A stretch of 64,000 nucleotides of DNA from Fasciolopsis buskii. Its lineage: Eukaryota; Platyhelminthes; Trematoda; Plagiorchiida; Fasciolidae. The stretch spans positions 1-64,000 of the forward strand of contig LUCM01005766.1 in NCBI GenBank assembly GCA_008360955.1, in the 5' to 3' direction. A model generated the notes under the pieces. It saw only the letters and a list, made by a program, of their open reading frames with translations, did not search any database and was not told where the DNA came from. The position numbers were made by a program, and so were the translations under genes. Below, piece after piece: positions 35,550 to 45,899 of this stretch (position 1 is the stretch's first letter; the number at the start of each line of letters is the position of its first letter).

Positions 35550-35697
35550 CTGTTGACTATGTTTATTATTAGGGGAAATAATTGCTTTAATTTGGTTACC
35601 GTTCCTCCGATTTTGACGTTATGCCCACGACTTCTATCCTGTGGACCACTAAATGAGTTCTCTTCTGCTAGTTCTTGAAGTCGAATGCAAGAAAATT
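35550..35697 (-). CDS. Candidate exon of a - strand split gene
   Basis: Acceptor TGATTGACATTTTAG, then a single open phase reading FSCIRLQELAEENSFSG, QDRSRGHNVKIGGT and VTKLKQLFPLIINIVN, then a consensus donor CAACAG|GTAAGTG. The exon is 148 bases, entering in phase 1 and leaving in phase 2, so it joins in frame both to the candidate exon at 37.0 kb (ends phase 1) and to that at 35.3 kb (starts phase 2). The two other phases are stopped. No domain recognised. Confidence 0.55.
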
Positions 35698-36340
35698 CTA
35701 AAATGTCAATCAGTTTGGTGAATACCAATACTGTAACTATTTACGCTACCAACAACGCTCTTACCACCATTGCTAACGCTTCTTACGAACATGTTGCCAA
35801 CTGAATATCTTCGTGAAGTTTTGCCGTCGCCCAAAAAATAAATGAATGAAAGATCTGATGAACCTTTTGCGTTTCTTGCACTGTGAGCATAAAATGACGT
35901 ACAATTTATCTGATGTCTAATATTATGCCTAATTTTCTACGCGTTTTTCAGCCAGAAAGCGCACTACCGGCCATCATCCTCCTCCTTATGTAACTTCATA
36001 GGGAAAAGTCTATATTTTACTCGTTTTATTTCCCTGTGATTATGAAATTCCACAGTGTTATTCATCTGGGTCTCTAAGCTTTAACTTCGAACTGACCTAT
36101 CCTATTCACTGCCCATTTAAAAGTTAGGAAATTCTCTTGTATGGTGTACTTATCAATCTAGTCAGTTAGATGCATTTGTCGTGGAATGCATGTGAATTTT
36201 GTTACCTAAGCTACACTTATTGAATGTGCTTACGCATACCCAGAATGTTTTCATTAATACAAAAAGTGCATTGCGCTTCAGTTTGCACAAAAGCTCTAAG
36301 TGGACTGTAAAACGCTATCGTACATGCTGTCAGGATGAGA

Positions 36341-36425
36341 AGCCGCTTAGTGGTTGGGTGTAGTGCGTGGGGTTTTACAATTCCAGTCTGAATCCCAGTT
36401 TCTGTCTGGTAGAATTGTATTTTCT
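36341..36425 (+). repeat. tRNA-derived SINE head, decayed
   Basis: CCGCTTAGTGGTTGGGTGTA resembles an A-box region and CCAGTCTGAATCCCAG a B box (GGTTCGAATCC-like), at about tRNA spacing. No stem survives. Confidence 0.4.
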
Positions 36426-36481
36426 AAGACAACCTTTTAAGTGAGAGCACCATCACAGTGCGTCGATGGTTAATACGACAC

Positions 36482-36648
36482 TCGTTAATTTTCAGAAATT
36501 GAAATTATATTGTGCCAATATCACAGGCCTGCATGAAATTAAAGAAACCTCTGCCACAATGAAAGCACTGTGCTTAGTGCCTCCTACGAACAAATTCTAC
36601 ATTGATACTTCATCTGACGGTTACTATTCCTATCAGCCTTACTTCTGA
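36482..36648 (+). CDS. Candidate terminal exon, unidentified
   Basis: CGTTAATTTTCAG (acceptor, ending about 36,494) is followed by an open frame KLKLYCANITGLHEIKET, ATMKALCLVPPTNKFY and IDTSSDGYYSYQPYF ending in TGA at about 36,648. The composition is protein-like. The frame's own ATG at 36,466 lies upstream of the acceptor, so an initiating start is less likely than splicing. No family recognised. Confidence 0.3.
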
Positions 36649-36936
36649 AATCGTGAGACCCGAACATGCGTCACTTGCCAGTCAACGTGAAGCTTAAATA
36701 GAAAATGCTGTTTATGAAGTCCACGGTCTCATTCCACCGAAAGGGTTTCCTGTCTCGCACACCGTTTACTGAAGAAGCGCGATGAATGGAAGAAAGCGCA
36801 ACAAGATTTTCAAGGACCTCCCGTATAAAGAAATTTTAGCATACACTGGGAAAATAGGCCGGTCAATAAAATGACATGTTTAACTAGGTGAATAAATCAA
36901 GTTAATTTGTGAATCGCTTTTGTACCTATTATGTAC

Positions 36937-37036
36937 GTTTCACTTCAACTGGCATCTGGTGCATACCAATCTGTTCACCGTTCTCTGTGATAAATTGTAC
37001 CGTCCTATTTGACTGAGGACGAAGACCTTCGACAAC
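36937..37036 (-). CDS. Candidate exon, weakly fibronectin type III-like
   Basis: Strong acceptor CTATTTTACTGTTTACAG, then VVEGLRPQSNRTVQFITENG and EQIGMHQMPVEVK, then donor GTACAT. The reading GLRPQSNRTVQFITENGE resembles strands E-F of fibronectin type III domains (xGLxPxTxYxVxVxAxNxxG), but the tyrosine corner is missing, so this is inference. The 100-base exon runs phase 0 to phase 1 and fits in phase between the 38.4 and 35.6 kb exons. An earlier donor GTATGC (exon end 36,967) is possible. Confidence 0.5.
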
Positions 37037-38310
37037 CTGTAAACAGTAAAATAGATTGGAGGGACTTTCTTTGTCAACATCTACCCACTCAAAGCAAGGT
37101 TGTTGAAATTTTCCAATATAAATAGTAATCCTATTCACATATGAAGCTCAGAAGACAAATAAACTCAGAAGGAAATACATCAAAGCTACTGTGGCGTATC
37201 CTTTTCATGTGTATATGGGCGTTAAAATCTCTCGATTTTTCAGACTAATTGATTTTCAGACATGGAAAATTTTTGGTCAACTACAACAGCGTACTCCGAT
37301 GGACTCGCTTTTCAGGGGCTATTATAGTGTGAAAAATATTCTTGGTATTTCATTGCGGTTGACAGGTAAAACAACATCTAAAGGAAGTGTGACATAGGCA
37401 GCGTTTGTGTATGTCGTACAATGCACGAGACCAGAGCTTCTCCGACAGAAGGGGTTGTAAGTGTCTTGATCTAAAACGTAAAGTGTGGAAGGAAAATTCC
37501 GGAGCTGAGGCCCAGCAAGCGCATCAGCAATTATCGACGCTTACACAATCAGAATCAAGATAGCGGTGTACAGCCAACCCGCTACAATATAAACAAGATG
37601 ACTTGCAGAAACCGTCTTATCGATTGGTTTGTACTAGCACATCTTGCTAGGGTTCTGCTTCCAATGCTTAAATGATCTTATTCCGCTAATGGTGGTCACC
37701 CAACCTCAATATGTTCCAGGAGAAGAATAGAAAAATTGCAGCTTTAGATGAATTCAAGGGATCTTCAGGCGCTATTTTAAAAGTTAGAATTTAGAAATAT
37801 CTAACCGATGTTATTCATGATAACTAGCTAAATCTGATAGGATACCTTGCTCATCTAATTAGGTGCTACCCTTAATGCAAAACTGAAAACCCGTAGAATA
37901 AGTGGTAATATATTTGAGAAAATTTGAGTGCTCTGTCGCAAGTGAGCCGAAAGCATGTACCGGAGAACTAAAGGTCAGGTTTCCAAGGGGAGAATGACTA
38001 GACCCATTTCTTAACAAGATATGATTTCCCTTTATAACACGTTAAAATTGAATTACGAAATTGTCGCATCAACCCATAAGAGCTTCAAGTAACTTTGCAA
38101 GTGTTAGAATAATCAGATACAATCACTGGAACTGTTATAACCCGAGTTTGATAGGGATGATTAAATAACTAACCAAAAACATAAAAAATCAAGCAAACAA
38201 TTCCCGCAGACAATCTGGACGCACAAATGCTAACTATCATGATCTCACGCCGCATTTATTTATCATTCTTAGAATTAATAAGGCCGATCAGTCATCTTTG
38301 ACCAAGGTAC

Positions 38311-38434
38311 CTGTAGAATGCAGAAACATGTGACCAAAATACTTGGAATTGACGCCAATCTGTTTACCGTAATGGGACTCGCAGCATGAGTCGTCTGACA
38401 CGCTACTCTGGTGAACCGGAAGATGGACGAAGAC
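38311..38434 (-). CDS. Candidate exon, weakly fibronectin type III-like
   Basis: Acceptor AACTATCTTGTTTCAG and donor TTCTACAG|GTACCT bound 124 bases. Two phases are open. Entering in phase 2 it reads SSIFRFTRVACQTTHAASP followed by ITVNRLASIPSIL and leaves in phase 0, as the 37.0 kb exon requires. That reading resembles strands F-G of a fibronectin type III domain. The alternative phase 0 reading (FVHLPVHQSSVSDDSCCES) is also open, so the frame is not certain. Confidence 0.45.
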
Positions 38435-38714
38435 CTGAAACAAGATAGTTTTACCGTATTGAAAATGGTGCACATTCGTCATACATGATGTTTGATCTGT
38501 TCTGTTCCAAATAAGAGTAAAAACAAGAAGAAATCAGGACAACACGAAACTGGTCATCAGTCAACATTGGTCGATATCAAACACTGTCCAGCGTAAAAGA
38601 AATAGTCAAAATTAACATAATGCGTTGCCTTCAAACTTTGTACACAAGAATAAATATCACTGTTTGGCATCAGATGGCTCACGTACTCAAACATTTTATC
38701 TCCTTCCTATTCAG

Positions 38715-38990
38715 TTATTTTAATAAATACAGTAAAATAGTCAGTGTCAAAGATTTTGAATGTTCTGGAGTTCCGGTAGTCTTTGCACCGGTGATGTTGC
38801 CTCGGCTGGTGATGAAGTGTTTGTAATTTAGATTGAAAGATATATCTATTGTGACATTTGGCTTTCCCGTAGATGTGGCAGCCGAATCGGGCGCTCTACT
38901 TTTTAAGCTTGGAAACTCGCCGGTCCTGACAGGGTCTTCCAGCGTCAAAAAGCTGGATGCCTCTACAAGAACATCTGCCGCCGTACATCA
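38715..38990 (-). other. Coding-like open frame, possible exon
   Basis: The - frame reads DVLVEASSFLTLEDPVRTG, KSRAPDSAATSTGKPN and VTIDISFNLNYKHFITSRG. Acceptor-like CATCCAG and GTCAG occur inside it and a weak donor GTGCAA near 38,783, but no clear pair defines an exon. It lies upstream of the 38.4 kb exon on the same strand. Confidence 0.25.
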
Positions 38991-39136
38991 CATTTTGAAC
39001 GAATAGCTTATTCGGATTTTATGAGGCGATACATGATTTCTACTAATTTTCGAGAAACGAACGCAAAATGGTCGCATTTGGCATTACAAGATTAGCTTTA
39101 TTATGATAATTACCAATGCATTAGCCCCTTATTGCT

Positions 39137-40375
39137 GTGCCTTCGACACCGGTTCACAAAGGAACGTCCGAGAGACGCTTGCCTGATTTTCCTCAGTTCG
39201 AAGATATATCAGCCAGATTGTTGTCCTTCATCAATTGCTATAAACGCACAACAAATCGTCTCCTAACAAGTATTGTTTTTCTCGACTTGGAAAACCCTTT
39301 TTTAGAGATTATTTATCAGAATATTGTCAAAATTTTGTAGGGAGTCTAATAAAATTGTTGCACTTGCATGCTTCTGGCCATTTAAAATTATGCGATAAAA
39401 CATCAAATGTATTCTAAACAATCAGCTTTTTTTGTCGACGATGTATCATTTCGCCATTCTTGTTTGATCTCGTAGTCGGTAGGATAACAACGTATGTCAT
39501 CCCAGGTCTCCAGTATGTAAACTGCAAACTAGCAAATGGTGGAGGTTACCGGAACCCTGACCAAGCCGACTATTCTGTCAGTGTTGGAATATACGAAACA
39601 CGCGTAACATAAACCAGACAAACTGCCAAGAGCTGTCGCTCCGTTTGGTATGCGCTTTGCCCTTATGTGACTCAACAGCGAACATCACTGATTCCGATGC
39701 CGACAGTCATTGGGAAGGTACTAACAGCTGTTGATCACTGCTTACTTCGGCAGCTGAGTAAAGAAGCATGTGTAACAGAAGTGCTTGTGAACCCTCGGAT
39801 ATCTATGATTCGAGCAATCGATGCTAGACGGAATCACTCCAGATGCTGAATCAATATTTCGACAAAGTTTGGGGTTGTTTGTACTTTGCCTTGTTGCGGT
39901 TAATCCTGCTTTACTTTTGTGGGACATGCAGTTCCTGTGGCAAATATATTTGTCTATTGGCGGTTTTTGACCGTTGATCCTTCCATATTATTAATAAGCT
40001 AGAAGGTCATAACATGAGAGCATTGGCAAGATTTGAAATTGACTATAAGGTAGCAGTTCAGAAAGTATTCTATGAAAGCTTAGTAGATTTCAATGGTTAG
40101 AGCATGTGCTGCGAAAGTTGAACGCTTGAGAACGGTTCAGTTTACTTTTCCTCTCCCCAAAAGGAGTGGAAGAAGCAAGCGAAGGTTAACGGATGACAAA
40201 GTAGCATGGAATGAGAAAATCTGCAATTTAATTAGTAAAGTGGGTGCCTCATTTTTTCGGAGTTGCAGATCAGAAGAGCTCTGAACCAGTTGGCCAGACA
40301 CCAAAGTTAGGTTAGCAATTCATGGGCGTCGGCTGTAGCATTTTAAACTTTTCTGAAGCAGAATGATTAAAAAGT
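39137..40375 (+). mobile_element. RTE-like LINE, reverse transcriptase to C-terminus, decayed
   Basis: CYKRTTNRLLTSIVFLDLEN followed by PFLEIIYQNIV (39,235-39,335) matches the VVFLDLKAAFDSVDRxVLW palm block. AFFVDDVSF near 39,424-39,450 could be the remnant of the catalytic xADD block. The C-terminus is clear: RFQWLEHVLRKLNA near 40,090 (cf. RLRWLGHVLRM), a stop-broken equivalent of the TWQRGMK block near 40,190, and LVKWVPHFFGVADQKSSE (cf. VGASRLPGWGPRD) near 40,230-40,290. The reading jumps frames repeatedly and has many stops. Confidence 0.7.
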
Positions 40376-41610
40376 TGCAGCAGCAATTTTTCTTTTCCCA
40401 TTCCTGTACAGCCACTCCGGTTCTATCTCTTATAATAATTCTTCCTATTGCAAGATATAAAATTATGAGAAAAACAGGAGCTGGTGTGGATCGCTGGGCT
40501 GTTTAACCCTCGAAAAAAGCCTACTTAATGACACAGGTTAACATAAACTGCGCAAGTTGTTTAAAGTTTTAGCGGCACGGAAAACTCAAGGATTGATGTA
40601 ACCACGATGCCCTAGAAATTCCGAAGCTGTGTCGTAAATCCTCGTGAGGAGAGCACAACTTTAGTGGTTATGATATGGTTTAGGTATGCCAATAAACCTC
40701 AGTGCGCACTGATCTTCCAGAAAACGTTTCGTTCAGAAAGCAAACGCGCGTGATTAGAAATGTGGGAAAACTATCACTAATAATGTCTGTCAAGAAGCGA
40801 TTTGCTTCTGCATACAATTTCCACTAAAAAGCGTCTATTCGCTAAGCGACAAAGCCTGTGCTTTAATGCATTCACAAAACAGCACCGAATGGCACGGGAC
40901 TAAATTTTTATGCCCAGACACAATTTCCCTCCCTACTCATCCGCTATCAACCTAAGGTGTAACAAACAATCTAATTCAACCGTCAGTCCTCGGCCTGCGT
41001 CATATATAAATCGCATTTGGTTATCTTAGTCTAGCTCTTAACTCAATCCAAGGTGTCATTAGTCTCGTTCAGTGCGATGGAGTGGCGTGAGGAGCATCAT
41101 AGAAACCGATGTCAAATCACATCAAATCAGCTTTCCGGGTGGAGAAACTGAGCCACATCTTTGTGCAATGACACGTTAAAGTATCGGGACCGATCACAAC
41201 TGGTAATCAGTCGGTAGATCTTCATTAGACTACATTGAATTGCAAAAAGATCCTAATTTCTAAACAAATTTCTTCATGGGTCCACCGAATGAAGAGTGGT
41301 AGAGTTGCACATAGCCACTGCAGTAATTTCAGGGTAATTCTGCAGGAACGATTTAAGGAATTGTGATGGTGGCCAAAATGGCTGTATGGTCCAGGTTAAC
41401 CTGCTTGTGGTTTTACTGCAATCACAAAGCTTTCTGGATAATGGCGATCAAGTTGATTAATACCATGGCTTCGGGACAGAGAGAATCGGATGCAATCGTA
41501 TTTGGCTTCCGATTCTCTTTTGCCCTTGTTCTATCACAGTAATCGACATTGAGCTTTTAAGGAAGTGGGGACGAATAGCACTGGGTGAACCAAAAGACAT
41601 ACATACTAAC

Positions 41611-41926
41611 CATGACATTGTGCATATTGGACCACAATTTGACTGAGTGATTCTTCAAACGTGCACTGTAGAAACATAAGATTTGGAAAGAGATAGGATC
41701 GCAACGAGTTCTTCTCAGTGTCTGCATAAACACAAGCATTATTGACGAAGTGGATAGTGCTTTGGGGCTGCCCATCGTTTTCACGTAGCATATATTTGGG
41801 TCGCGTAACCGACTGGTGGTCTGTGTACTCACTGTGCTTGTTTCTGTTGTCATCATCGGACCACGTAAGTAAGATCACTCGAATGAAATTAAATATATTT
41901 GCACAAATCTGTATGCGATCGGAACC
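41611..41926 (-). CDS. Candidate exon, unidentified
   Basis: Acceptor TTGACATTACCCAG and donor CATG|GTTAGTAT bound 316 bases with a continuously open frame: SDRIQICANIFNFIRVILL, WSDDDNRNKHSEYTDHQS, KYMLRENDGQPQSTIHFVNN and LRSYLFPNLMFLQCTF. LLTW, KYML and LFPNLMF could correspond to B, C and E-F strands of a fibronectin type III domain, as weakly suggested for the exons at 37-38 kb on the same strand, but I would not assign a domain from this alone. A second - frame is also open over 41,557-41,856. Confidence 0.4.
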
Positions 41927-42424
41927 CTGGGTAATGTCAAGATGTTTGAGGAAGAAACATATAGAGAAAAATAAATACATTGTATAGCTATGCTCGTGTG
42001 CAAATGCACAGTTAGTCAGCTGGCCTTATAATGATCAATTCCCCAAGCTAAACTAAGTGTAAATACGCATAATTTTAGTAGTGTGGTCAGAAAGACACTA
42101 AAAAAATATAGATTACGGATGGACACTATGTCTGCAGTTTTCAGATCATCAATAGGACTTCCCATGTTTTGCTTGTGAGGTGTGGTAAACTACGTTAAGT
42201 GGCAGTTCCTCTTGTACAGTAAGTTTAATGAGACGTAATACGGATTGTTTGATAGCCTGGTTGTCATTAGCCCATCAAATGGGTGCTAGCTATCTTATGC
42301 AACGTACTGTGACTGTTAGTAGTCTGACCTTGTTCAAACTTGAGAACAGTTCTTTCTCGCTTTTTATCTGTTTATTATTTAGCTGGTTTGCTCCTAACTG
42401 TATGGAATGTTGAGAGAGGGTCCA

Positions 42425-42511
42425 GCTAACCGGGACACGGATGATCCTGTTCAAATTGGAGTGGACACCGGAAATAAGCGACCAAAGATTCACAAATCTG
42501 ATTGAGCTGAC
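42425..42511 (+). other. Weak candidate exon
   Basis: Between GAGGGTCCAG and the donor-like ACTG|GTGAGG the + frame reads TGTRMILFKLEWTPEISDQR then FTNLIELT. Charged and protein-like, but the acceptor has no pyrimidine tract and the - strand is open here too (42,290-42,580). Confidence 0.2.
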
Positions 42512-42921
42512 TGGTGAGGTCGCTGGGCCCATGGCTAGCCGGAATACCAAGTCTTTGAAACATATAAAGTCTACCGTCAAATGAATGGATGATTTTCCTA
42601 TTACAAACTGTTCTATTTAAATTGATTGGTAGTGATACTTAGAGTTTGACAAGGTCTTTTTGTGTGGCTTTGCAAGACCGATCTTAACAAGAGATTTGTA
42701 GCATTTCCTAATCCTCTATTGCTTTCCAGCACATGCCACGCCTGCATCAGGCACCACGAAATGTTAGCACATTACGTGAATAGATAACAAAATATTCCAA
42801 CCGGAAACAACGAACTGCCTATTTTCCCGCGTTTGGTAATACTTCTCTATTTTTCAGTACTCTATCAGCGAGCGCTCGCTTCTGTCGCACTCATTACGTG
42901 AGTGGGGATATCACGTGTGAA

Positions 42922-43452
42922 TTATCGGGCCCAGCCTTGTGATCCGACAGCGTACTGTTTCTTTAATAACTTTGCGTTCATGATAAAATGTTTTTTCCAA
43001 CCCAGATAGCGACTGATGAATTGCGTGGGGAGATTATAAACGAGGAAAAAGCCCATGGACATTAAATTGATTTGTTTAAAGTGACACATGGAAGTACATT
43101 TGTGTAAACGTACGGTAGGAATGACGATGCATGAGCTGTTATGCTTGAGCCGTAGCATTGCAATATAATTGGATAAAAGTGACACAGTAGAGAATAACCG
43201 GATGGCAAACACGTGGAAACAATGGGTCTCAGGCTGCTTGTCAAAGACCCTACTAAAGATACTTTTAGAAATCAGGACAACACAAAATTGTTCCAACCAA
43301 AGGGAACAGAAAACTGGAAAGACTAGAGAAATTATGCGTCGTTTATAAACAAATTTCATACATTTAACTGCACTGGAATCATCCATTTTGCTAGATGATT
43401 TGGTGAGCTTGTCAACTGTTAAGATTTTCTCAGAGTCTGGACAATTCCGCAT
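42922..43452 (-). CDS. 176-codon open frame, possible multi-pass membrane protein exon
   Basis: Starts at an ATG just after an in-frame TAA and is open for 176 codons, the longest frame in the AT-rich half. A basic stretch (KFVYKRR) precedes three hydrophobic segments: about residues 38-62 (IISLVFPVFCSLWLEQFCVV), 80-104 (FAIRLFSTVSLLSNYIAML) and 130-152 (NLMSMGFFLVYNLPTQFIS). That could be part of a multi-pass membrane protein such as a GPCR, but no family motif (DRY, NPxxY) is present. A chance frame of this length in 64 kb is not excluded. Confidence 0.3.
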   Translation of the reverse strand: MRNCPDSEKILTVDKLTKSSSKMDDSSAVKCMKFVYKRRIISLVFPVFCSLWLEQFCVVLISKSIFSRVFDKQPETHCFHVFAIRLFSTVSLLSNYIAMLRLKHNSSCIVIPTVRLHKCTSMCHFKQINLMSMGFFLVYNLPTQFISRYLGWKKHFIMNAKLLKKQYAVGSQGWAR

Positions 43453-43608
43453 TTAATGATTGGGTACTTTGAATAAATTAAACTGAACTAAAAAGTGACT
43501 GTTGTGTCCGTGAATGAGAGCTAGTGTATTCAAACAAGCCGTGTGCTCCGTGTTTAAATTTGCGGATTGGTAGTACACCTTATTTCCATCATTTCTTCTA
43601 GTTTCCTA

Positions 43609-44037
43609 GTTATCTCGACCCTCCTGTCATATCCCTTGAACTTGGTGCACCAACATGTCCGGATCGCAGCAGCTTTGACAACCGGACAAGATATGCGGGA
43701 ATGTTTACGGTTGGTAATGTGGTTGAATCGGTTTGCTGTTGACATCCTTGAGATTCCGCTCCAGTCGCTGAATGCTCACAGTGAGACATCGACGTCGACT
43801 GAAGCAGCGACAAACGCGCTCATACTCAAAGTCGATTGAGAACAAACTATGGATTTGACTGGAGGTGCACGGTGGATGGATGGATGGTCAACAATCTTCG
43901 TTGTCCGATGCGCACAGAATGTATTCTTTCATATTTGCCTGAGTGAAACATGGGGAGATTTGAACGAGTTAGTCCGAACAATTAGGGGCAAATTGGTCTG
44001 TGTGACTCGAATGAAAACGTACCTGAACCGACAGGAG
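43609..44037 (+). other. Coding-like frame with a single internal TGA
   Basis: An excellent acceptor (TTTCCATCATTTCTTCTAG, ending 43,608) and a good donor (CAGGAG|GTATGA at 44,037) bracket a + frame that is open except for TGA at 43,837-43,839. Before the stop it reads MRECLRLVMWLNRFAVDIL; after it LSETWGDLNELVRTIRGKL and VTRMKTYLNRQE. It is either two unrelated chance frames, an exon with a lesion, or an exon ending before the stop. No family recognised. Confidence 0.25.
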
Positions 44038-45049
44038 GTATGATTTATTGTATACTGATGTATCTGATCCAACGCAATAGTGTTCTGTCCAACATTTTAA
44101 ACAGTATCGTCGTCATTTTTCAGCTTCAGATTATTTTTTATCTTACCGATACACTGAAGTTTTAGCTGCTAGGAATGATTAAATGCACACAGCTTCATCT
44201 GGTATTTAACCGACAATAATTTTCACCCAAAATCTTTCCTGGGGCAAGTTCACAGTCCCACACACTGTGTAGATTCTCATGAACACAAAAGCTGAGAATA
44301 CCCCGCATTCGAAGTGCGATTCCTACATGCAGGCTTCCACTTCACAAGCTTTGCGACCACCTCCACCGACGGCACTCAGATTTGACTGTTTGCTGCACTT
44401 CATCGATTCATGCAAATTTTCCATCTCCGTGCATTTAAACATTTGTCTACAGTTTATTCCATATCTGCATTTTCCTTTTCCTAGTTTCGAATTTAGCAAT
44501 CACCCGTGTCGAATTACATTCAAGCATCAAATAACTTCAGTTTCAGATCCATCACACACGAAAATTCCAACGATTCGGCATTATTAATTGTGAATGATAT
44601 AATGTTAATAACACGGTGTTGTTGGTAGATGTAATACGCCAACGTTTCGACTACCGTGGATAGTCTTTCTCAAGGCAAGTTTTACAATCAAATGACTGTG
44701 GGAACGTTCACATGCCAACTGGTGTTAAGTTGTCTGTGTGTTTGTGAGTGTGTGCTTTGAACTGTGGGTCGGGTGAGAGAATAGTTGTCCTTCACTTCAT
44801 GCGTCCCCGGCATTATCATCGATCTTAGAAATCCGGCGAATAATCCTAATATAGTAAGAGAAATGCATGAGTTAATCATAGGTAACTTATGCCAAAGTTC
44901 AACTGCTAACTGAAACTTGCAACGACATACCGACCGAGAATATAGAAGTACTGTGGTCAATTCACTCCTCGTCAGTAGTCAAAAGTGTAATTGGTGTAAT
45001 CTGCCTACCCTCAGTTCGCGTTTACAACACGGGAAAAAGGGGCCAAAGG

Positions 45050-45370
45050 TTGGCTGATTCCCACTTGAATCATTTTATCAGTAAATTACAACCAGTGGAA
45101 TCACAACCGAAATTTTCGGTTTTAGGAGTTTTGCAGTTCATCAGAAGGAAACTGATGGAGCTTCCGGATGATGTTGGAGCCGACCTCAATGCCATTGTCA
45201 ACAAATACCTCAGCAGATTCTGTTCCAGCAGGTCTTTTAAGCGGTGGAGCTGCAGATGCTTGTTGGACAGTGAAGTTAATGAAAGCAATACCGTGCCTCT
45301 TGTAACTATTGGTTGAACTTATAGTCTCAGGGAGATGAGGAATAACAATCGAAAACTTGTCATTCATCAA
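45050..45370. other. Segment open in one + and two - frames, possible exon
   Basis: The + frame reads SVLGVLQFIRRKLMELPDDV then GADLNAIVNKYLSRF. One - frame reads PPLKRPAGTESAEVFVDNG then IEVGSNIIRKLHQFPSDEL, the other LHRLKDLLEQNLLRYLLTM. The - strand has an acceptor-like CATCTGCAG at about 45,250. Base composition suggests coding sequence but I cannot choose the strand. Confidence 0.25.
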
Positions 45371-45750
45371 ATTAATACCATCGGTTGAGAATATGGTTCG
45401 TCGACATTTACGCTATCTTCGTTGCGGAAGTTATTGCAATGCTGCCATTCCTTCATGCTGTTCTTCTTTAGTGAAAAAAGGCAAAAACAGTGAGCAGAAA
45501 CACGAATCGTTGCTTAGCTGGATTCTATACTCATTTTCACGATCACTTCAACTATTCAAAAACAACGCTTCGGTCGCCGCTCAAGGTGCTTGGAAGTTTT
45601 TGTTAACAATGAGAGTTTAACTTATCTTTCTCGTGCAGTATGATGTTTTCACTATTTATCACCTAATGTGCACCATAATATGTACTTTTGTTGAGCCCTT
45701 TTGTTCCATACATCTGTATAGACCTTCAAGAAATCAACTGAACGGCGGTC

Positions 45751-45818
45751 GGCGGCCGAACGGATAAGGTTGTGGCGTTTGGACTTGAAGGTCCCGGGTT
45801 CGATTCCTCTCGCCGCCA
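45751..45818 (+). repeat. tRNA-like SINE head with intact B box and acceptor-like stem
   Basis: GGCGGCC at 45,751 and CGCCGCC at 45,811-45,817 pair at six of seven positions like a tRNA acceptor stem. GGTTCGATTCC at 45,797-45,807 is a perfect B box and CGGCCGAACGG a near-consensus A box. The block TTTGGACTTGAAGG recalls the anticodon region of tRNA-Ser, but the T stem is mispaired, so a tRNA-Ser-derived SINE is likelier than a functional tRNA. The downstream body ends in AT-rich sequence near 45,900. Confidence 0.6.
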
Positions 45819-45899
45819 ATCAACTTACCCACTTGGCAGCCCTCTGTTGTCCCCGGATCCCTTCCTGAAAAATGATGAATATTGTTATTCCATTAATAA

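Noticed and set aside
44279..44587. 102-codon + frame starting with ATG
   Set aside because: Proline/phenylalanine/histidine-rich translation of pyrimidine-rich DNA, no splice support, no motif.
45751..45818. Functional tRNA-Ser gene
   Set aside because: T stem mispaired at two positions, D and anticodon arms not clean, no long variable arm.
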